Assembly (NCBI GenBank): GCA_039969155.1
Contig: JBDVOJ010000032.1
Location: 128,374 to 192,373 of the forward strand
Direction of reading: 5' to 3'
Source of the DNA: GCA-002733465 sp039969155
GTDB lineage: Bacteria > Pseudomonadota > Gammaproteobacteria > Enterobacterales > Kangiellaceae
Length of the DNA: 64,000 bases
This document shows positions 1-7,949 of this stretch, one piece after another. The notes under the pieces are model-generated. The model made no database searches. It was not told where the DNA came from and was given only the letters and a program-made list of their open reading frames with translations. How positions within the stretch are numbered: the first letter of the stretch is position 1; every line of letters starts with the position of its first letter. Position numbers and translations under genes: made by a program.

Positions 1-618
1 CGCGTCAAAAAGCTCAGGGGCATGTGTAAAGCTATACAGCGGAAAAATAGAGCTAGCCGATACACCAATAATCATTCGGTATTCATTGGCACGGAAGTGT
101 TTACTTAAGAATGGAAAAAGTTCGAGTCTTAGATGAGAGACATAGTTATCAGGATCGCCATAGCCACTCATTGTTTCCCTAGAGCCGTCCCACATTCCAT
201 TAATAAAGAGCTCTGGAAAATGACCGCTCCAATTCAAACTGACAATAATGGCCTCCGGCATGCGTTCTAGTTCGCCCAAATGCTTAACGACGCCGGATAA
301 GGTAAGGAAGAATCGGTTTCCGTGACTGCCATTGATAAAGATAACTGGATAGGTGTGTTCTTCGGATGACTCATAAAAACTACTCGGCAGATAAATATTC
401 ATGGGGATAGATTGAGCCAATATTTTTGACTTAAATACTATTTTGCTGGCGTAGTTAAGGTCGGTAATTTTCTCAAGTTCAAGCATCTGCTCATTTGATT
501 CTGTCGCAGTTGACGCAATGGCTTTTGCGATAACTCTGTTTGCAATAACAATCTCAAAAAGCAATAGGCTAGAAATCAGAAGCAGGTAGTTAAAGTATTT
601 TGATGTTTTAGAAGCCAT
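1..618 (-). CDS. Putative alpha/beta-hydrolase esterase, C-terminus cut by window edge
   Basis: The frame is open from an ATG at 618 to the left edge, giving 206 residues. Residues 8-30 form a hydrophobic signal peptide or anchor, so the protein is probably exported. The middle reads like the esterase D/enterochelin-esterase-like family: a beta strand with YPVIFINGSHG (about 90-100), the segment EAIIVSLNW (122-130), and a nucleophile-elbow candidate IIGVSASS with Ser187. The usual last Gly of G-x-S-x-G is replaced by Ser. The acid and histidine of the triad would lie beyond the edge. Family assignment is inference from motif order. The gene is on the same strand as the following lipoprotein but separated from it by about 300 bases. 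Confidence 0.65.
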   Translation of the reverse strand, partial: MASKTSKYFNYLLLISSLLLFEIVIANRVIAKAIASTATESNEQMLELEKITDLNYASKIVFKSKILAQSIPMNIYLPSSFYESSEEHTYPVIFINGSHGNRFFLTLSGVVKHLGELERMPEAIIVSLNWSGHFPELFINGMWDGSRETMSGYGDPDNYVSHLRLELFPFLSKHFRANEYRMIIGVSASSIFPLYSFTHAPELFDA

Positions 619-922
619 TCTAAGTCCCTGTTGTAAGAAGTTGCTTGTGAGTATGAGATGTTTTAATAATCTCTAAAGAGTAACTAAATCATTCTGCATA
701 ACATTCCATGGATTATCAATATCGCTAGACTGAGTAAAAGCTGATGTTTAGCTGATGTTAATAAAATCCTGGAGAGCCCTCAAAATACAACTCAGTCTGC
801 TGGCTATCTTAATAATTTGGAGTGCTGTCTTCTTAAGCTGAAGACGAGATTGGTGAATGGTTGTCCTCTTAATGACGGATATCTGACAATCATTAAGAGG
901 CATTTGGGTTATATTTCGAACT
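619..922. other. Intergenic region with a 10-bp inverted repeat
   Basis: This stretch lies between the esterase start and the end of the lipoprotein gene. The only clear structure is a perfect inverted repeat, CCTCTTAATG at 865-874 and CATTAAGAGG at 891-900, with a 16-base loop. It sits 23 bases past the lipoprotein stop and could end that transcript, but no T tract follows on the minus strand, so it is not a standard intrinsic terminator. The esterase promoter should also lie here; I could not place it. Confidence 0.4.
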
Positions 923-2593
923 TTAATAGATATAGTGAACTCGGTCTTTACGATAATTAAGTACAGGTTGCTGACTGCTATCACCGCATTGATTGGTGCC
1001 GTGGCTGGTTCTAATCCGACCTTGATTAAGGAACACGCTGACATCAAAATTCCAAGTGCCTACGTTATCATCCGTTCCGGCATCTTTGTCTTGCAGTCGC
1101 CCAGAAATGACGACGTCTCTATTTCCGCTATAATAGTAATCGACCTCGAGATATCCATCATTTACGCCATCATTGTTACCGTCGGCGATGACGAAAGCAT
1201 TTCCTCCACTGACATTTCTAGTATTTGAGTCAGGTAAATTAAATACTGTTGTCCCATTGATACTAAAGCTACCGTACATATCTCCTGGATCAAAAGCATC
1301 GCAATCATATTTAATGTCAACATCGATTAACTCAATTTTAATTCTCTCACCAATGGGCTCGGCCGTATCCTCGATAAATTCACACTCTCTGATAGCGTAG
1401 TCGGTCGACTCACTCACTTTTGCGATTGGGTTGCCAACTTTAAGTTGATTTAATTGGTACGAGATTGGGCGAGCACTAGTTAAAGAAGGATCGGAATCAA
1501 AGTAACTTTTTAAGTCACCATCACGAATTAGTGATGTCACATTGGTTGATGCACCACCCAATGCTGTTACTTCAATTTTGGCGGTACTCAAAGTATTTCT
1601 TATTTCGCCTTCGGTGTAACCAGAAACATCACCCGATATACCTTCATACGATGCAGTGATTGCCGCTCTCATTAGATCCTCTTCTGCTGATGAAGTAAAG
1701 TTGTACATTAATATTCGACCGTAGGCGATATTTGCGATATATACTGGCGGATTTTCAGCTCCAAGCGCGCCGTCAACCAATAGTTGGTCGAGCTTTTCTT
1801 GGGTAAAGTCATCACTAAAAAAATCATCCGGTGTTGGTGGCAACTCAACGGATGCTGTGAACATTTTTTGGTAGAAGTAGGCGGTTAGAGTTGTCTCTTC
1901 GGCATTTCTTTCGAATTCCAAATCAGCCGTAGCAGAAGCGCCCATATAATTTGCGGAGATCCCAAATTTAAGGGCGCTTTGTTCAACTGAGTGAGTAATT
2001 TTCTCACTGTATAGAGTGTCGGTACTTCCTTCCAACCCAGAATCAGTAGCTTGTTGAATTAACTCGCCAATCGCTGATTGAACAGTGGTCAAAGACGGGT
2101 TCGTGACTTCCCGATAGTTCCCTGCGGTTAATAAGTTAATAGAGACTCTAAGCGGTGCTCTTTCTCTCACCGACAACTCGGTGAAAGAGCCTATACCGTC
2201 TTTATAGCCTTGTCCTTGAATTAGATTCCCAAGCCATAACACAGACTCATTTGGTGAAAAAATCACAACTTCTTTGGGGGTGTCGGTCAAATTGTACTGA
2301 GTCGATGTACAGCTGTATTTCAAAGTGCCAACTATTTCTTCCTCTGGCTCGGTGGTAGGTACATTAGGATCGATTTCGTCTTGTGCTGCTTTCTCGGGCG
2401 AATAGACATCCCAAGTGGGAATTTCCAAGAAGGCACCGTTGACATCGGCTTTCGCAACTGGCGGAGGAGGTGGCGGTTCTGGATCTGGTGTTTCCGGTGA
2501 ACTTCCGCCGCCGCCACACGCAACGGTGACTGATAGCGTGGCTCCGATCAATAAACTGCTTAAAAAGTTGGCTCTGTAGTGGTTAACTTTCAT
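923..2593 (-). CDS. Large surface or periplasmic lipoprotein of unknown function
   Basis: The 556-residue product starts with a short charged segment, a hydrophobic stretch and the lipobox VTVAC, with Cys26 as the predicted lipidated residue. A glycine run and a proline-rich linker (about 27-47, including six consecutive prolines) follow, typical of lipoproteins with a flexible tether. The remainder is acidic and rich in Ser/Thr, with about 4-5 cysteines that could form disulfides; I recognise no catalytic motif or known domain. The region around residues 450-500 contains Asp/Asn/Gly-rich text (DGNNDGVNDGYLEVDYYY) resembling calcium-binding surface repeats. An SD-like GGAGAAAG precedes the ATG. 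It lies downstream of the GG-leader peptide on the same strand, but the gap of about 560 bases argues for its own promoter. Confidence 0.7.
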   Translation of the reverse strand: MKVNHYRANFLSSLLIGATLSVTVACGGGGSSPETPDPEPPPPPPVAKADVNGAFLEIPTWDVYSPEKAAQDEIDPNVPTTEPEEEIVGTLKYSCTSTQYNLTDTPKEVVIFSPNESVLWLGNLIQGQGYKDGIGSFTELSVRERAPLRVSINLLTAGNYREVTNPSLTTVQSAIGELIQQATDSGLEGSTDTLYSEKITHSVEQSALKFGISANYMGASATADLEFERNAEETTLTAYFYQKMFTASVELPPTPDDFFSDDFTQEKLDQLLVDGALGAENPPVYIANIAYGRILMYNFTSSAEEDLMRAAITASYEGISGDVSGYTEGEIRNTLSTAKIEVTALGGASTNVTSLIRDGDLKSYFDSDPSLTSARPISYQLNQLKVGNPIAKVSESTDYAIRECEFIEDTAEPIGERIKIELIDVDIKYDCDAFDPGDMYGSFSINGTTVFNLPDSNTRNVSGGNAFVIADGNNDGVNDGYLEVDYYYSGNRDVVISGRLQDKDAGTDDNVGTWNFDVSVFLNQGRIRTSHGTNQCGDSSQQPVLNYRKDRVHYIY

Positions 2594-3155
2594 TTTGACT
2601 TTCTCCTAATATGTGAGCGATTTGTGCGTCTATTAGGGAAAGCGTGAGGAAAGCTAAATAGCCTTCAAAATACTTGATTTAATTTAAAATACTTGAACAG
2701 CTGCTATTATTGCTAGATTACAGAAAACATAGGCCAATATTATTTATCTTGTTCAATCGAGACTAAGATTGCTAGAGTTTCGCCTTTGTTAAGTGAACTT
2801 TTCGAGCAAGTACAAGGTTTGTTAACTGAAATAGAGCGATAAATAGATTTACCGGTCGCAGGTCGAGTTCAGTAAAGAAAGAGTTTCAATTAACAGATTG
2901 AGTTATGTTTTATCTCGGTATTCGTATTGAAAGTCAAGTTAATGGATTTACAAAAAAACTAAGTATGGCGCGAATTATTATTTCGCATCTTTTAGATATA
3001 ATCATAAGTGTAGGTTTAGGATTTAATTTCGCTTTTAGGCACTTGAGGAAATAGGTTATTTAATATGCCGACTCCAATTATAGTCGGCATTTACTATGCC
3101 AATAAAAAGCTAACCGAATTTCATAACTTCCTATTTGTTTTCACAAAGAACTTTT
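2594..3155. other. Intergenic region containing a 9-bp hairpin
   Basis: This AT-rich stretch lies between the lipoprotein start and the peptide stop and has no convincing gene. A perfect inverted repeat, ATGCCGACT at 3065-3073 and AGTCGGCAT at 3082-3090 with an 8-base loop, lies 66 bases beyond the peptide gene. It is the best candidate for that gene's transcript end, although no clear T run follows on the minus strand. The remainder shows nothing I can name. Confidence 0.4.
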
Positions 3156-3368
3156 CTACCCCCCACCAAACATACCTGTTCTTGGTCTCATTTGATTGCT
3201 TTCGGCGCCTGTCTCTTGTGTGTTTGAATCTATTCCCGTCAGTGGGCGAGCGTGACTTGTATCCATTCCAAAGCCCGTCAAAGGGTGTGTAGGGTTAGCT
3301 CCATTGCCACCAGTTATGATGTTAAGCTCTTCTAGCGTAAGCTCTCGAACGATGCCTCTCTTATCCGT
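3156..3368 (-). CDS. Double-glycine-leader peptide precursor with ACG start (or start-codon mutant)
   Basis: A 70-codon frame reads (ACG)DKRGIVRELTLEELNII, then TGG, then a 49-residue core ending in three glycines. Residues 10-21 (LTLEELNIITGG, 3341-3306) match the classic double-glycine leader consensus LSxxELxxIxGG of class II bacteriocins and related peptides cut by C39-peptidase ABC exporters. The core is rich in Gly, Thr, Pro and Asn and carries three PLTG-type motifs. The Shine-Dalgarno AAGGAG (3381-3376) is placed exactly 7 bases before ACG, and an in-frame TAA lies just upstream, so no ATG, GTG or TTG can start the leader. Either ACG is used, as rarely occurs, or an ATG has mutated. 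No exporter or immunity gene is visible in this window. The leader match is seen directly; export is inferred; bacteriocin activity is not shown. Confidence 0.7.
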   Translation of the reverse strand, partial: TDKRGIVRELTLEELNIITGGNGANPTHPLTGFGMDTSHARPLTGIDSNTQETGAESNQMRPRTGMFGGG

Positions 3369-3375
3369 ATTTTTT

Positions 3376-3381
3376 CTCCTT
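3376..3381 (-). promoter_or_regulatory. Shine-Dalgarno AAGGAG of the GG-leader peptide
   Basis: This perfect AAGGAG sits 7 bases upstream of the ACG triplet at 3368-3366. No standard initiator lies at a usable distance in the open frame, so this site supports ACG as the start, or as the relic of an ATG. Confidence 0.65.
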
Positions 3382-3404
3382 GTTTATTTCGTTATCAAAT
3401 TTTA

Positions 3405-3432
3405 GGTGAGTTTATAAACAAAATAACTCACC
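3405..3432. repeat. 8-bp inverted repeat upstream of the GG-leader peptide
   Basis: GGTGAGTT at 3405-3412 and AACTCACC at 3425-3432 form a perfect inverted repeat with a 12-base spacer. It lies in the presumed leader region of the peptide, 24 bases from its Shine-Dalgarno, between it and the kinase gene. It could be an operator, an RNA hairpin or a weak transcript end for the kinase. No strong T run follows on the minus strand. Confidence 0.5.
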
Positions 3433-3631
3433 GTGTCAGTCTACAGTTACAAATACACATTTTCAATATCTAGCTTAGTTCTAAACTCTAATCTGAGTTG
3501 AAAGTATACGCAACTGATAGAATACACCTAGAACTTGAACTAATTTGATAAACGAAAGTAAAGTGATTCTTGCCTTTTAATATCAATAAATAAGCTCTTA
3601 CCTTAACTCGAAACAAGGAATTTGATGTTTT

Positions 3632-6286
3632 TTAGAGCTGTGCAGAATCGTTACTCCCATCTGAGATAAATGAGTCTACATTGATTAGTTTTTCTCTTAG
3701 GTTTTTAACCCGACTATCATCTCTATCGAACGTTAGAGACAATATTTTTAGAGCCTGTTCTAAGTTGGCCTTTGCAACAACATAATTCTGTTGCTTATAG
3801 TAAAGCAGGCCAAGTTTTTCGTATGCTTCGCCTATTCTCCAATGATCTTTTGGTAAATGTTCTCTACGGATATCTAAAGCCTCTCGATAATATGATTTAG
3901 TCTCGAAGTAGTTACTATGCTTTAATGACATGTTTCCTAGTAGCACTAAAATATCACTCATTTTCGGATTGTTGATATGACCAGTTTTTCTTGCTATTTC
4001 TAACGTTTTTAAAAGTAGTGTTTCAGCGGCTTCTACCTGTTTATTCTTAATTAGGAGCTTACTTAAACTAAGTGAGCTAGCTAGAGCATAGACATGTTCT
4101 TCTCCCATCATTCTAGTAACTAAATTGGTCGACTGTTCTCGATATTGGATAGCTTTTTCTAGCTCTCCTTTCTGGGAATATATTCTCGATATGATTCCAT
4201 AGCTAGCACCGACCTCTAAATGATCTTTTTTATGGATCTTCTTTCTTATTCTTAACCCATTTTCAGCATGTTTAAGCGCTTCATCATATTTCTTATTTTG
4301 AATTAAAGAGGAGGCGAGTTGGTTCATTCTATGTGCTGACTGCGAATGAATTTCTCCAACTATATCGAGAGATAAAGATAGGCTTTTTCTTAGATAAGCT
4401 TCAGCCTCTTGAAAATTTCCCAAATCACGCTGAAATTGACCTAACTTAGCATACGCATCTGAAACTTGAATTGAGTCTATAGTATATTCTGAAATCGAGA
4501 ATTCCAAGTAGTCAGAGTAAAACTTAGCGGCTTTTTTTAGGTGACCTTGATCAGCATAATTATCCGCTAGAAGCACATTTGCCGAAATTAATTGTCGCCT
4601 GTTTGATTCTTTATCCTCGTTAAACAACTTAATACTCTTTAGCAGCATTTCTTCTGCCAATTCAAAATTACTCATTTCAGTATAGTAGTCGCCTAGCTTG
4701 TAGTGAGTAAGCGCTAATTCACTGAACTCAATATCGGGTAACTCTAGTTTAAGTTTAAGAGATTCGTTTAGCATACTCTCGACACGGTCATAATCTCCTC
4801 GTCTTTGGCTTACAGTGGCTAGAGTCTCGAACATGGTTGCTTTCAAAATACTGGGCTTAAGTTGTTGTACATTTTCTTTTCCCCGTTTAAGTAATACACT
4901 CGCAGTCAAGTCGTTTCCTGCATGTACATCGGGATCTGAAGCGCTAAAAATATCGATTAGAAAATCTGTTGTTTGTTTTGCAAGTTCGGACTCTTCTATG
5001 GCCTTTCTTTTTTCGTATTCAAGCTGCACCGATTTTATGGACAACGAAAGCGAAAAAAACAAGATACTTATTATAAGGACGAAGCTGACCGACACAATGG
5101 CTTTATTTCGTCTTACAAACTGAGTGAATAAATAGATAAATGATTCAGGGCGCGCCGTAATGGGATAATTATTTAAGTATCTAATTATGTCTTCTGAAAA
5201 CTGTTCAACTGTCTTATAACGAGCGTTAGGCGACTTCTTTAAAGCTTTTAGAGTTATGGTATCTAGATCTCCTTTAATTCTTTTTCCAAAGTTCTTTAGA
5301 CGTTCTTTTGAGCCGTCGGTCACTGTAGACATTTTTGCTATAATCGCCACGCTAGGTTTGATGGGTTGTGTTTCGCAAATGGCGCGTTCCAAGTTGAGTC
5401 TGGTTTTTTTAGCAACCTGAAACAGGGTTTCTTCGGTCAATAACTGATAAAGTAAATTGCCGAGTGAGTAAACATCGGTCTGGGTAGTAATGGCGTCCCC
5501 GGTAATTTGTTCCGGTGAGGCATTTTCTAAAGATAGCAGCCTCATTTCCGCTTGGGTATTGACTACATCTTGCTGATAAGCTTCTGGGTCCAGTATTTTG
5601 GCAATGCCAAAATCAAGCAATTTTATTTGACCCTCATTGTTAACTAAAACATTGGAAGGTTTAATATCTCGATGAATAATCAGGTTTTGATGAGCGTAAC
5701 TAACGGCAGAACAAACTTGCAGAAATAATTCTATTCGTTCGGATAGGTTGAGTTGTTTTCCGATGCAATAATCTAGAATGGGGACTCCTTCAATAAACTC
5801 CATCACTAAAAAAGGGATCCCTTTTTGAGTAGTACCACCGTCAATCAAATGAGCAATATTAGGGTGATTGAGGTTGGCTAATATTTGACGCTCACTTTCA
5901 AAGCGACGGATTGAGTCAGGGTTGATCGAATGAGATTGTATAAGCTTAATAGCGACCTTTTGTTCGAATGCTTTGTCACTTCGGCTGGCCGCAAAAACCA
6001 CCCCCATACCGCCTTTCCCTATTAGCTTCTCAATCTTGTAGCCGCCAATGACTTCGCCTTCTTGGTGGTTGAAGTTCTGTTGATACAGTTGATCAATATT
6101 AGTCGAGACGGCTCGAGTAATCTTAGATGAATCATCACCATCAGCCGCCAGCATTTGTTCTAGTTTTGCCGCTGTTTTCGGATCAGATTTAGCCTGTCGT
6201 GCTAGCCAGTCTTGTTGTTCTTGTGAGGAAAGAGTGAGAAGTTCTTCAAAATGAGCCTTAATGACCTGCCAGTTAGTTTTATCCAT
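3632..6286 (-). CDS. Membrane Ser/Thr protein kinase with C-terminal TPR domain
   Basis: This 884-residue protein has a cytoplasmic Hanks-type kinase domain at about 83-375. Visible are the glycine loop IGKGGMGVVF (89-98), the ATP lysine in VAIKL (Lys114), the catalytic loop HRDIKPSN (205-212), the Mg-binding DFG (225-227) and the ASPEQ segment replacing the usual APE. One transmembrane helix follows near 395-418. The rest, about 430-880, is a run of tetratricopeptide repeats in the periplasm, probably for protein contacts. An N-terminal helical segment of about 75 residues precedes the kinase. The ATG has AGGAA 5 bases upstream. It follows the ECF sigma gene by 130 bases; sigma/TPR-kinase pairs are known in Xanthomonas and Vibrio (the EcfP/PknT type), where the kinase activates the sigma factor. 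That role here is inferred. Confidence 0.9.
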   Translation of the reverse strand: MDKTNWQVIKAHFEELLTLSSQEQQDWLARQAKSDPKTAAKLEQMLAADGDDSSKITRAVSTNIDQLYQQNFNHQEGEVIGGYKIEKLIGKGGMGVVFAASRSDKAFEQKVAIKLIQSHSINPDSIRRFESERQILANLNHPNIAHLIDGGTTQKGIPFLVMEFIEGVPILDYCIGKQLNLSERIELFLQVCSAVSYAHQNLIIHRDIKPSNVLVNNEGQIKLLDFGIAKILDPEAYQQDVVNTQAEMRLLSLENASPEQITGDAITTQTDVYSLGNLLYQLLTEETLFQVAKKTRLNLERAICETQPIKPSVAIIAKMSTVTDGSKERLKNFGKRIKGDLDTITLKALKKSPNARYKTVEQFSEDIIRYLNNYPITARPESFIYLFTQFVRRNKAIVSVSFVLIISILFFSLSLSIKSVQLEYEKRKAIEESELAKQTTDFLIDIFSASDPDVHAGNDLTASVLLKRGKENVQQLKPSILKATMFETLATVSQRRGDYDRVESMLNESLKLKLELPDIEFSELALTHYKLGDYYTEMSNFELAEEMLLKSIKLFNEDKESNRRQLISANVLLADNYADQGHLKKAAKFYSDYLEFSISEYTIDSIQVSDAYAKLGQFQRDLGNFQEAEAYLRKSLSLSLDIVGEIHSQSAHRMNQLASSLIQNKKYDEALKHAENGLRIRKKIHKKDHLEVGASYGIISRIYSQKGELEKAIQYREQSTNLVTRMMGEEHVYALASSLSLSKLLIKNKQVEAAETLLLKTLEIARKTGHINNPKMSDILVLLGNMSLKHSNYFETKSYYREALDIRREHLPKDHWRIGEAYEKLGLLYYKQQNYVVAKANLEQALKILSLTFDRDDSRVKNLREKLINVDSFISDGSNDSAQL

Positions 6287-6416
6287 TATGATTCCTAATT
6301 TTCGATTGAATAGCTGTGTGCTCTAGCGCTATTTGTAGAATGCTGCATTCTATTAATGCGTAATTACTTTGCAATTACCTTCAATCGTCGGCTAATTTAT
6401 TGGATTTTATTTTGTT

Positions 6417-6986
6417 TTATTTGGAGTTTTTAAGCTCATTGAGTAACCAAGCTTTTGCAACCCTAATTTCTCGTTCAACTGAAGAAATAGAAATATCTTC
6501 TACTGCTGCTATTTCATTATTGCTAAGACCTGCAAAAAGTCGAAGTTCAAACAAGCGAGCTGCTCGAGCATCAAACTCATTGAGTTGCGATAGTAATTCA
6601 TCAATATAAATAAGGTCGTGATTACTCTCAGCGTTAGCATTCAGGTTTTCTTCAAGCGTCACTTGTAATATTTTTCCACCGCGTTTTTCGGCAAGCTTGG
6701 AGCGAGCATGATCGACTAAAATTCGCCTCATCTGGGTAGCTGCAACAGCAAAAAAATGCGCTCTACTTTGCCAATCTAGTTCCATATTAACCAATTTCAT
6801 GTAGGCTTCATTGACTAAGGCGGTGGCTTGTAGAGTGTGTCCTTCAGCTTCTCCTCGCATATAGTGTTTGGCTAGGCGGTGTAATTCATTAACGACTAGC
6901 GGTGTTAACTGTTCCAGTGCAGAACGACTACCTTGTCGAAGCTCCGATAGGAGGCGGGTAACTTGATTATCATGATCTTTATTCAT
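6417..6986 (-). CDS. ECF RNA polymerase sigma factor (Sig-70_X6/TIGR02999-like)
   Basis: The 189-residue protein has the two-domain ECF layout. Region 2 (about 10-95) holds HTLQATALVNEAYMKL and RAHFFAVAATQMRRIL, hallmarks of the subfamily often paired with Ser/Thr kinases. Region 4 (about 130-185) holds the helix-turn-helix ARLFELRLFAGLSNNEIAAV followed by SSVEREIRVAKAWL. No anti-sigma factor gene is adjacent; instead a TPR kinase follows, so control by phosphorylation is the likely mode, by analogy with EcfP/PknT. The gene is divergent from the response regulator at 7194, with about 207 bases between starts. The promoter it recognises cannot be deduced from this sequence alone. Confidence 0.9.
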   Translation of the reverse strand: MNKDHDNQVTRLLSELRQGSRSALEQLTPLVVNELHRLAKHYMRGEAEGHTLQATALVNEAYMKLVNMELDWQSRAHFFAVAATQMRRILVDHARSKLAEKRGGKILQVTLEENLNANAESNHDLIYIDELLSQLNEFDARAARLFELRLFAGLSNNEIAAVEDISISSVEREIRVAKAWLLNELKNSK

Positions 6987-7193
6987 CAGTCTTGTTGGCT
7001 CGGCATACTATGATTGTTGTTTTCTGTACATTGGGCCCATTAGTCCAGTTTAATCGAAGCTAGTATTTGACTCAACTTTACAGAAAATTTACTTCCTATT
7101 AGTGGTTTGCAGGGTATTATTACAGGAGGCGGGTGTCGAACTATAGGATTTATACCTCATTAACGTGTTGATTTTAAAGGGTAATAGATACTG

Positions 7194-7898
7194 ATGAGTG
7201 AAAAAAACTCAATACTGATTGTCGAAGATGAAGAGGCCATTCGAGCAGGCTTGGTCGATGTCTTTATCTATCATGGGTTCAAAGTAGAATATGCTGAAGA
7301 TGGTGCCAAGGGATTAGAAATGGCACTGACAGGCGACTTTTCATTGATTATTTTGGATGTCATGTTGCCCAAAATCAATGGATTTGATATCTGCAGGGCT
7401 ATTCGAGAAAAAGATAAGTCACAGCCCATTATCATGCTAACCGCAAAAACAGCTGACGAAGATATTATTCAAGGACTCACTCTTGGAGCGGATGACTATG
7501 TGGCGAAACCATTTTCTGTCGCCCAACTGGTGTTAAGAGTTGAGGCCGTTCTGAGACGCTCCAGCAATAGTTTCGAGCCAATATCGACGATTAAATTGAA
7601 TGATGACCGAGAAATTGATCTAATTAATTTTTGCATAAATCATAATGGCCAATCCACCGCTTTTACCAAACGAGAACTTCAAGTTATAGAGTACTTACAG
7701 CAACACTCATCCCGCCCGGTTTCTAGAGATGAGCTATTAAGCAAGATATGGGGATATCAGCCTGACATGGATATTGAAACCAGAACGGTTGACATACATA
7801 TTGCGAAAATTAGAAAAAAAATTGAGGTCAATCCCAAGCAACCTGAGTTTTTGGTGACCATTCGAGGTGCCGGCTATAAAATGTTGGTAGCGGATTAA
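7194..7898 (+). CDS. OmpR/PhoB-family response regulator
   Basis: This 234-residue protein has an N-terminal receiver domain with the acidic pocket EDEE (11-14), the phosphoacceptor Asp55 in LIILDVMLP, the switch Thr in MLTAKT and Lys105 in VAKPFS. The C-terminal winged-helix DNA-binding domain (about 135-232) shows FTKRELQVIEYL, SRDELLSKIWGY and TVDIHIAKIRKKIE, all typical of the family. The ATG follows a run ending in GGGTAATAGATACTG. The histidine kinase gene begins 51 bases downstream on the same strand, so the two form a two-component pair. The target genes are not evident; neighbouring divergent or downstream promoters are possible targets. Confidence 0.95.
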   Translation: MSEKNSILIVEDEEAIRAGLVDVFIYHGFKVEYAEDGAKGLEMALTGDFSLIILDVMLPKINGFDICRAIREKDKSQPIIMLTAKTADEDIIQGLTLGADDYVAKPFSVAQLVLRVEAVLRRSSNSFEPISTIKLNDDREIDLINFCINHNGQSTAFTKRELQVIEYLQQHSSRPVSRDELLSKIWGYQPDMDIETRTVDIHIAKIRKKIEVNPKQPEFLVTIRGAGYKMLVAD

Positions 7899-7949
7899 TG
7901 AGACTAATTCTTCTATCCGTTTATTCTGCATTTAACTTTGAAGGTTAAT

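Noticed and set aside
865..900. Inverted repeat as lipoprotein terminator
   Set aside because: Good stem but a 16-base loop and no T run on the minus strand; kept only as a structural note.
748..1047. 99-codon minus-strand frame overlapping the lipoprotein end
   Set aside because: No family resemblance or ribosome-binding site; overlaps the real coding end in another frame.
3065..3292. 75-codon plus-strand frame
   Set aside because: It lies antisense to the GG-leader peptide, has no ribosome-binding site and starts inside the hairpin at 3065-3090.
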